A stretch of 64,000 bases of DNA from Bog-756 sp963745955 (lineage in GTDB: Bacteria; Actinomycetota; Acidimicrobiia; Acidimicrobiales; RAAP-2), in NCBI GenBank assembly GCA_963745955.1, contig CAVUZI010000007.1, positions 744,001-808,000 of the forward strand. Reading direction: 5' to 3'. Below, piece after piece: positions 60,593 through 64,000 of this stretch. Each line of letters starts with the position of its first letter. Position 1 is the stretch's first letter. The notes beneath the pieces were generated by a model. It was given only the letters and a program-made list of their open reading frames with translations. It was not told where the DNA came from and ran no database searches. Both the position numbers and the translations under genes were made by a program.

Positions 60593-61195
60593 ATGATCCT
60601 CAAATATGCTCCCGTTCGGCCAAACCGGACGCGCCGGTATGCGAGTGCCGTGCTTGTCCTCGGTGCCCTCGGTCTTCTGTTCAGCGCCTGCAGCAGTAGC
60701 GGGTCGGCCACCACCACTTCGACGGCGTCGTCCGCCAAGGCGTCTAGTGGGGCGTCACTTTCGGCGTTCCGGCAGTGTCTGTCCAAGCACGGGGTGAGCC
60801 TGCCCAGCTTTTCCGGGTCCGGCAGACCTCCATCCGGCGCCGGTGGGGCGCCGGGTGAAGGCACTCCCCCTACGGGTTCTGGAGGGGCTCCCGGAGGAAG
60901 CGGGTTCGCCAACAACTCGAAGTTCGCGGCGGCAGCCAAGGCGTGTGCCAGCGTTGAACCGAAGGGCGGCTTCGGCGGCTTCGGTGGGACCGCCGCCAAC
61001 AGTTCGGCTTTTGCTGCCTACCGCAATTGCCTGAAGCTGCACGGGGTCACGCTGCCGAGCGGCACCTCTGGATCCACTCCCAGCTCTGTCAATACCTCCA
61101 GTGCTGCCTACCAGGCGGCCCAGACGGCGTGTGCGGCGCTGAGACCGAAGGCGGGTTCCACTCCTCCCTCGACGGCCTCACCGACCTCGGGTTGA
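60593..61195 (+). CDS. lipoprotein with two Cys-pair repeats
   Basis: A 200-residue secreted lipoprotein. A basic N-terminus and helix lead to the lipobox 'GLLFSAC'. The mature part has two similar halves: 'LSAFRQCLSKHGVSLPS' followed later by 'AAKACASVEPKGG', and 'FAAYRNCLKLHGVTLPS' followed by 'AAQTACAALRPKAG'; each half has one Cys pair, presumably a disulfide. The linkers are Gly/Ser/Pro-rich. It precedes the adaptor gene by 52 bases and is divergent from the response regulators, so it is probably a component or target of the export system. ATG 60593 is used. Confidence 0.72.
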   Translation: MILKYAPVRPNRTRRYASAVLVLGALGLLFSACSSSGSATTTSTASSAKASSGASLSAFRQCLSKHGVSLPSFSGSGRPPSGAGGAPGEGTPPTGSGGAPGGSGFANNSKFAAAAKACASVEPKGGFGGFGGTAANSSAFAAYRNCLKLHGVTLPSGTSGSTPSSVNTSSAAYQAAQTACAALRPKAGSTPPSTASPTSG

Positions 61196-61247
61196 CAGGA
61201 ACCTGACCCCGCCACCTGTCGACGAACATTGAAAGGGACCGCACCCC

Positions 61248-63263
61248 ATGCCTGAACGAAACGCTGGCCACTCACGGCGCAAACTGATCGGCTACATCGC
61301 CTTGACGCTCGCCGTTGCCGTCGCCGCCACAATTGCTCTGTACTCGATCTACCAATCACCATCTGCGGCATCAACTGGTGTGGCCAGAACGGTCTCCGTG
61401 ACGCGAGGGACCGTGCAGTCGAGCGTATCCGCCTCAGGTAACACCTCTGCGGCTACGTCTGCGGACGAGGACTTCAACAATTCCGGCACCCTCACCGCCG
61501 TCAACGTGGCCGTGGGAGACAAGGTCACAGCTGGAGAGGTCCTGGCCACCATCGACTCCACCCAGGCCGAGGCGAACCTTCAATCTGCGCAAGCGTCGCT
61601 GGCGGGGGCCCAAACCACGCTCGCTCACGACCAGGCCGGAGGGACGCCCGCGCAACAGGCGCAGAACCAGGCCACGTTGGTTTCCGCCCAGCAACAGCTC
61701 ACTTCGGACCAGAACCAGCTGACCAGCGATCAGACATCTCTGCAAACGGCCCAGTCCACCTACGCTGCCGATCAGGCCCTCGATTGTCCGGCCTCTGCAT
61801 CGTCAAGCACCGCCAGCAGCGGAACATCGAGCAGCACATCGGGGACTTCCGGAACTGGTTCGACCGGCACGGCGGGAGGCGGTACGCCCAGCGTCGACGT
61901 GTCCCATTCTGTCTCGGCTCCGGTCGTGACAACGGGATCCGCCAGCGGTGCCGGTACAACATCGGTGTCCTTGAGCGGCACGGTCAATCCCGAGGGGGCA
62001 TCAACGGATTACTACTTCGAGTACGGCACGACCGCCTCGTTCGGCACGTCAACGACGTCCACCAACGCCGGCTCGGGTTCAACATCCCAGCAGGTATCGG
62101 CAACAGTGACTGGTCTCACGCCCAACACGAGCTACCTCTTTCGCATCGTGGCGACGAACTCTGCCGGAACATCGGCCGGAGTCGCCGTCGTGTTCGCCAC
62201 CGCGCAGAGCTCGTGTGTCACCGATCAGCAGAACATCACCACCTACCAGCAGGCCGTGGCCAAGGACCAGTCGACGGTGTCGGCACAGGAGCTGACCGTC
62301 CAGTCTGCTCAAGCGAGCCTGCAGGTGACTCCCTCGACGATCGCCCAGGATGAAGCGACGGTCACCCAAGATGAGGCGACGGTCACAACGGACACGAAAG
62401 CATTGGCCGACTGCACCCTGGTGGCATCAATCAGCGGCACCGTCACCGCTGTCAACGACTCGGTCGGTGAAACGGTGGGCGGATCCGGTTCGTCGACGAC
62501 GGGCAGCACGGGGTCGACGGGCAGCACGGGGTCGACCGGCAGCACGGGATCGACCGGCAGCACGGGGTCGACCGGCAGCAGCGCCTCGACCGGCAGCACG
62601 GGGTCGACCGGCAGCACGGGGTCGACGGGCAGCACGGGATCGACCGGCAGCACGGGGTCGACGGGCAGCAGCGCCTCGACCGGCAGTTCGAGCTCTAGCT
62701 CCTCGTCGACGTCAACGTTCATCACGATCGAGAGCCTGGGCAGTCTGGAGGTAGTGGCGGACTACGCAGAGGCTGACGCAACAAAGATTGCCGTCGGCCA
62801 GCCAGCGACCGTCACCCTCGCCGCCCTGCCTGACACCGAGGTTACCGGCCTGGTCACTGCGGTATCTCCGACCTCGACCGTCGTCAGCAACGTCGTGGAG
62901 TACCCGGTCACCATCGCTCTGGAAAGCGCCCCGTCGGATGTGAAGGAGGGGATGACGGCCGAAGTCGCCGTCATCGTCCAAACCGCTAGCGACGTACTCC
63001 AGCTGCCCAGCGCGGCCATCACCACGACCGGCACAACGTCCACGGTGAAGGTTCTCTCCGATGGTGTCCAGAAGACGACGCCGGTCACGCTGGGACTAGT
63101 GGGCACTTCCTATACCGAGATCACGAGCGGAGTGACGGAAGGTCAAAAGGTGGTGGAGCCCACTGCCAGCGTGAGCGCTTCGACGAGCTCGAGCACCTCA
63201 AGCCCCTTCAGCGGTGGTGGAGGCGGGTTCGGTGGCGGTGGCTTCGGTGGTGGGGCACCGTGA
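61248..63263 (+). CDS. MacA-like membrane fusion protein with inserted FN3 domain
   Basis: A 671-residue adaptor. TM helix about 13-33; first lipoyl half about 50-108 ('GTLTAVNVAVGDKVTAGEVL'); descending helix about 108-175; an FN3-like domain about 222-318 ('GTVNPEGASTDYYFEYGTT', 'VTGLTPNTSYLFRIVATN'); ascending helix about 325-388; second lipoyl half 390-410; a Gly-Ser-Thr repeat linker 418-476; beta-barrel and membrane-proximal parts to about 640; a Gly-rich tail. Cys180 and Cys323 bracket the FN3 insertion and could be disulfide-bonded. In a MacA-type adaptor the helical hairpin normally has no such domain at its tip. Its stop overlaps the ATPase gene as GTGA. Confidence 0.85.
   Translation: MPERNAGHSRRKLIGYIALTLAVAVAATIALYSIYQSPSAASTGVARTVSVTRGTVQSSVSASGNTSAATSADEDFNNSGTLTAVNVAVGDKVTAGEVLATIDSTQAEANLQSAQASLAGAQTTLAHDQAGGTPAQQAQNQATLVSAQQQLTSDQNQLTSDQTSLQTAQSTYAADQALDCPASASSSTASSGTSSSTSGTSGTGSTGTAGGGTPSVDVSHSVSAPVVTTGSASGAGTTSVSLSGTVNPEGASTDYYFEYGTTASFGTSTTSTNAGSGSTSQQVSATVTGLTPNTSYLFRIVATNSAGTSAGVAVVFATAQSSCVTDQQNITTYQQAVAKDQSTVSAQELTVQSAQASLQVTPSTIAQDEATVTQDEATVTTDTKALADCTLVASISGTVTAVNDSVGETVGGSGSSTTGSTGSTGSTGSTGSTGSTGSTGSTGSSASTGSTGSTGSTGSTGSTGSTGSTGSTGSSASTGSSSSSSSSTSTFITIESLGSLEVVADYAEADATKIAVGQPATVTLAALPDTEVTGLVTAVSPTSTVVSNVVEYPVTIALESAPSDVKEGMTAEVAVIVQTASDVLQLPSAAITTTGTTSTVKVLSDGVQKTTPVTLGLVGTSYTEITSGVTEGQKVVEPTASVSASTSSSTSSPFSGGGGGFGGGGFGGGAP
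62502..62690. repeat. Gly-Ser-Thr coding minisatellite (9/18-bp units)
   Basis: GGCAGCACGGGGTCGACC and close variants repeat about ten times, interrupted by two GGCAGCAGCGCCTCG units at regular distance, so a higher-order unit of about 81 bases is itself repeated. It encodes the (STG)n linker of the adaptor. Confidence 0.85.
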
Positions 63264-64000
63264 CCTCCGCCACGATGAGCGCAAGCCTGTCTCCTTCCGG
63301 AAACACTTCAACCGCAACGATGCCAACGCGGTGGCCTGTCATCGCTCTCTCCGACATCGTCAAGCGATATCAGATGGGCGGCAACGACGTGTTCGCAACC
63401 CGCGGCGTGTCGCTTGCTGTAGCGCGGGGTGAATTCGTCGCAGTCATGGGGGCCTCTGGATCGGGGAAGTCGACGCTGATGAACATCATCGGGTGCCTCG
63501 ATGTACCCACCAGTGGGCACTACCGGCTCGACGGAGTGAATATTCGCGATCTCGACGACCGAGAGATCTCGCGCATACGAAATCGAAAGATCGGCTTCGT
63601 CTTCCAGAGCTTCAATCTGCTGGCGCGCATGTCTGCCGTCCAGAACGTGGAGCTTCCCATGGCCTATGCCGGGATCAAGCCAAAAGAGCGTCGGCGCCGT
63701 GCCGAAGTCGCGCTCGATTCGGTTGGCCTGGGTGACCGGATGAACCACTTCCCGAGTGAGATGTCCGGAGGCCAGCAGCAACGGGTGGCCGTCGCCCGCG
63801 CCATCGTGACCAACCCTGCGCTGATCCTGGCCGACGAGCCGACCGGCAATCTCGACTCCGCCTCCAGCGTAGACGTCATGTCGATGTTCGCCAGACTCCA
63901 TGCCCAGGGTCGAACCGTGGTCATGATCACGCACGAGGAGGACATCGCCGCCTATGCCACTCGGGTGGTTCGCCTTCGCGACGGCATGATCACCCAGGAC
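63260..64000 (+). CDS. MacB-type ABC ATPase, 3' end beyond window
   Basis: The frame starts GTG 63260, overlapping the adaptor stop, and is open to the last base (247 codons). ATPase motifs: Walker A 'GASGSGKSTLMNIIGCLD', Q-loop 'VFQSFNLLARMSAVQNV', signature 'MSGGQQQRVAVARAI', Walker B 'LILADEPTGNLDS' and H-loop 'ITHEEDIAAYA'. The first 28 residues are a Ser/Thr/Pro-rich extension. Its permease part should follow as a separate gene or fused domain outside the window. With the adaptor it forms a MacAB-like exporter. Confidence 0.9.
   Translation, partial: MTSATMSASLSPSGNTSTATMPTRWPVIALSDIVKRYQMGGNDVFATRGVSLAVARGEFVAVMGASGSGKSTLMNIIGCLDVPTSGHYRLDGVNIRDLDDREISRIRNRKIGFVFQSFNLLARMSAVQNVELPMAYAGIKPKERRRRAEVALDSVGLGDRMNHFPSEMSGGQQQRVAVARAIVTNPALILADEPTGNLDSASSVDVMSMFARLHAQGRTVVMITHEEDIAAYATRVVRLRDGMITQD

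Noticed and set aside
62502..62690. Possible CRISPR-like spacing in the adaptor gene
   Set aside because: The repeats are in frame and encode a Gly-Ser-Thr linker; no spacers.

Overview
The window reads as a chromosomal stretch of a very G+C-rich actinobacterium, most likely of the class Acidimicrobiia. This rests on an actinobacterial-type LexA box near recA, a DUF222/HNH endonuclease, an F420-type LLM oxidoreductase, the recA-cinA-pgsA-rimO neighbourhood and tandem 'GHGYWLVASDGGIF' repeats. Taxonomy is an inference; no rRNA gene is present.

Layout. 1-3.6 kb: end of a DUF222/HNH gene and a phosphate pair (Pit permease plus PhoU-like regulator). 3.7-10.4 kb: a GH65 disaccharide phosphorylase, a MacB/FtsX-type ABC exporter preceded by a tiny coupled ORF, and a divergent DrrAB-type exporter. 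10.4-18.9 kb: a ferritin-like protein, an aquaporin broken by one frameshift, a complete cydDCAB bd-oxidase operon and a potassium channel. 19.0-20.8 kb: an intact single-ORF IS66-family element with 21-bp perfect ends and an 8-bp target duplication, inserted in a large palindrome. 21-37.7 kb: metabolic and regulatory genes, including aldo/keto reductase, TetR plus NmrA-like pair, haloalkane dehalogenase-like hydrolase, DUF35 plus thiolase-like pair, MerR-PP2C fusion, two divergent citrate synthases with different regulatory domains, SDRs and methyltransferases. 37.7-44.0 kb: a signalling block of a hybrid kinase with three receivers and two HPt domains, a double-receiver protein and a GAF-GGDEF-EAL protein. 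44.0-46.4 kb: surface repeat proteins and a rearrangement scar joining two genes that have both lost their 5' ends. 46.4-49.2 kb: an aldo/keto reductase and a Tat-exported protein. 49.4-55.9 kb: recA, a DUF3048 lipoprotein-like gene, cinA, pgsA, rimO and tRNA-Ser(GCT). 56-64 kb: a block with less extreme base composition holding an isoprenylcysteine-methyltransferase-like protein, an ABC-2 permease remnant, a two-component system with duplicated response regulators, and a divergent MacAB-like export operon running off the right edge.

How genes work together. PhoU-like and Pit overlap by ATGA and are probably one phosphate-uptake unit. cydDC (assembly transporter) precede cydAB (oxidase) in one overlapping transcript. 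The hybrid kinase, double receiver and GGDEF-EAL lie in the same direction and look like a phosphorelay feeding cyclic-di-GMP. The kinase/response-regulator genes at 57.5-60.4 kb face a lipoprotein, adaptor and ATPase set, with a perfect dyad between them, so the kinase system probably controls the exporter.

Three genes carry apparent single-site frameshifts (about 11.595, 37.93 and 45.65 kb). These may be sequencing errors or real decay and should be checked on reads. Several intergenic junctions hold short-unit minisatellites.
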